Below are positions 63,731 to 64,000 of a stretch of DNA of 64,000 nt, in pieces. The stretch is from Zygaena filipendulae (lineage: Eukaryota; Arthropoda; Insecta; Lepidoptera; Zygaenidae), in contig OU015655.1 of the NCBI GenBank assembly GCA_907165275.2, positions 14,086,501-14,150,500 of the forward strand, written 5' to 3'. The translations under genes and the position numbers were made by a program. Numbering within the stretch: the stretch's first letter is position 1; the number at the start of each line of letters is the position of its first letter. The notes below the pieces were generated by a model. The model saw nothing but the letters and a program-made list of their open reading frames with translations. It did not search any database and was not told the DNA's origin.

Positions 63731-64000
63731 GATCAGTTTGGATGAAAAATCCGAATAGGTAAATTCCTCATGCAATGTGATATGTGCACTAAAAATCCAG
63801 AGGACTTGTTCAGCAGATCCAGACAGAGGGACCGGATGGAGGCGTATTTTTCACGCACTTGTTAAAATTGTTAATCACAATTTTTATTTATTTATTATAT
63901 TATAACATACATGATATACGGTTAAGACTAAAAGAGATCACAAAAAAGGATTAAGTTAATTATTTCTTACTTTATTTTAACTAACTTATAATAGTGCTTG

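Noticed and set aside
1..64000. CRISPR arrays, operons, bacterial-type features
   Set aside because: Repeats are dispersed and variable, not regularly spaced; splice signals, SINEs and LTR elements show a eukaryotic genome.

Overview
The window looks like intronic and intergenic DNA from a moth or butterfly (Lepidoptera). It is AT-rich, has almost no protein-coding sequence, and is packed with small mobile elements of kinds I know from lepidopteran genomes: non-autonomous Helitrons ending in a GC-rich hairpin plus CTAG, tRNA-derived SINEs, LINE-tail-like repeats and many MITEs. Species and chromosome cannot be told from the sequence.

Host genes. The one convincing host exon is on the minus strand at 6121-6255. 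It encodes the N-terminus of a NOS1AP/Capon-like PTB-domain adaptor and ends in a consensus splice donor. The following exons would lie at lower coordinates and I do not see them, so they are probably beyond the left edge. A GC-rich block at 59.1-59.5 kb has splice donors pointing outwards on both strands and may be a promoter with 5' exons. A possible short exon is at 51331-51525.

Mobile elements. (1) About 55 Helitron copies or fragments share one 3' end but have at least six different 5' ends. (2) Fourteen copies of a roughly 320-bp MITE mostly carry two perfect TGACGTCA palindromes. (3) Six copies of a roughly 235-bp MITE have AGATAAG in both inverted repeats; five are flanked by matching 4-bp duplications of the form AWWT. 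(4) One Ty3/gypsy-type LTR retrotransposon (46222-51188, minus strand) has identical 157-bp LTRs, a GATAG target duplication, a Gag-Pol frame and an integrase frame separated by a frameshift at a run of seven A. (5) A separate retropepsin remnant lies at 42.7-43.2 kb. (6) Other elements are a hAT-like MITE with a 34-bp perfect palindrome, a 504-bp MITE with long inverted repeats and TA flanks, several foldback elements and three tRNA-derived SINEs. (7) A 597-bp unit is tandemly duplicated almost without change at 51.6-52.8 kb.

Layout. 1-17 kb: dense Helitrons and MITEs around the NOS1AP-like exon. 17-30 kb: MITE copies, two SINEs and nested insertions. 30-36 kb: comparatively repeat-poor. 36-46 kb: Helitrons, a retropepsin remnant and a SINE nested in a Helitron. 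46-53 kb: the LTR retrotransposon and the tandem duplication. 53-64 kb: further MITEs, the candidate promoter and nested MITEs. Several nested insertions give a relative order of events. No repeat copy other than the LTR element encodes a recognisable transposition protein, so the others must have been mobilised in trans.
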